From NCBI GenBank assembly GCA_016793415.1, contig JAEUMC010000520.1, forward strand, positions 1 to 6,619: a stretch of 6,619 nucleotides of DNA, written 5' to 3'. Both the position numbers and the translations under genes were made by a program. Under the pieces are notes generated by a model, which worked only from the letters and a program-made list of their open reading frames with translations, did not search any database and was not told the origin of the DNA. Source of the stretch: Devosia sp. GTDB lineage: Bacteria; Pseudomonadota; Alphaproteobacteria; Rhizobiales; Devosiaceae. Below are positions 6,612 through 6,619 of the stretch, in pieces (within the stretch, counting starts at the first letter, position 1; every line of letters starts with the position of its first letter).

Positions 6612-6619
6612 GCCGATAT

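Overview
The window is GC-rich and densely coded, and it reads like the chromosome of an alphaproteobacterium, probably of the order Hyphomicrobiales (Devosia-like is my best guess). That placement is an inference. It rests on a Blastochloris-type homospermidine synthase, a very short stand-alone PilZ protein of the kind common in this group, and a UgpC/MalK-type sugar-transport ATPase next to an enolase-superfamily sugar-acid dehydratase. I see no rRNA, tRNA, CRISPR array, transposase or phage gene.

Layout, left to right. (1) On the minus strand, a small secreted PepSY-domain protein is followed by the first 29 codons of a response regulator, which runs off the left edge. Their stop and start codons overlap (TGATG), so they look like the front of a two-component-system operon. 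(2) A 454-base gene-free stretch (518-971) holds dyad symmetries next to the PepSY start and then an unusual run of hairpins, two of which share arm and loop sequence. (3) On the plus strand, an 81-residue PilZ protein (putative c-di-GMP receptor) ends in a strong intrinsic terminator. (4) Convergent to it on the minus strand is a small exported protein of unknown family with two cysteines. (5) Divergent from that, on the plus strand, is homospermidine synthase as a single gene. (6) A convergent 270-base spacer with stem-loops separates it from (7) a minus-strand operon read from the right edge: an AraC-family regulator with a cupin-type sensor domain, a MalK/UgpC-like ABC ATPase, and L-fuconate dehydratase, with gaps of 1 and 17 bases.

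The right-hand operon makes sense as part of an L-fucose (or related sugar-acid) uptake and catabolism locus: sugar sensed by the AraC protein, ATP-driven import powered by the ATPase, and L-fuconate dehydrated to 2-keto-3-deoxy-L-fuconate. The binding protein, permeases, fucose dehydrogenase, lactonase and downstream enzymes are absent here and may lie beyond the right edge. The left half concerns signalling (two-component system, c-di-GMP) and polyamine synthesis; these genes do not obviously form one pathway. No complete new system is evident. The least explained element is the hairpin-rich region at 588-927.
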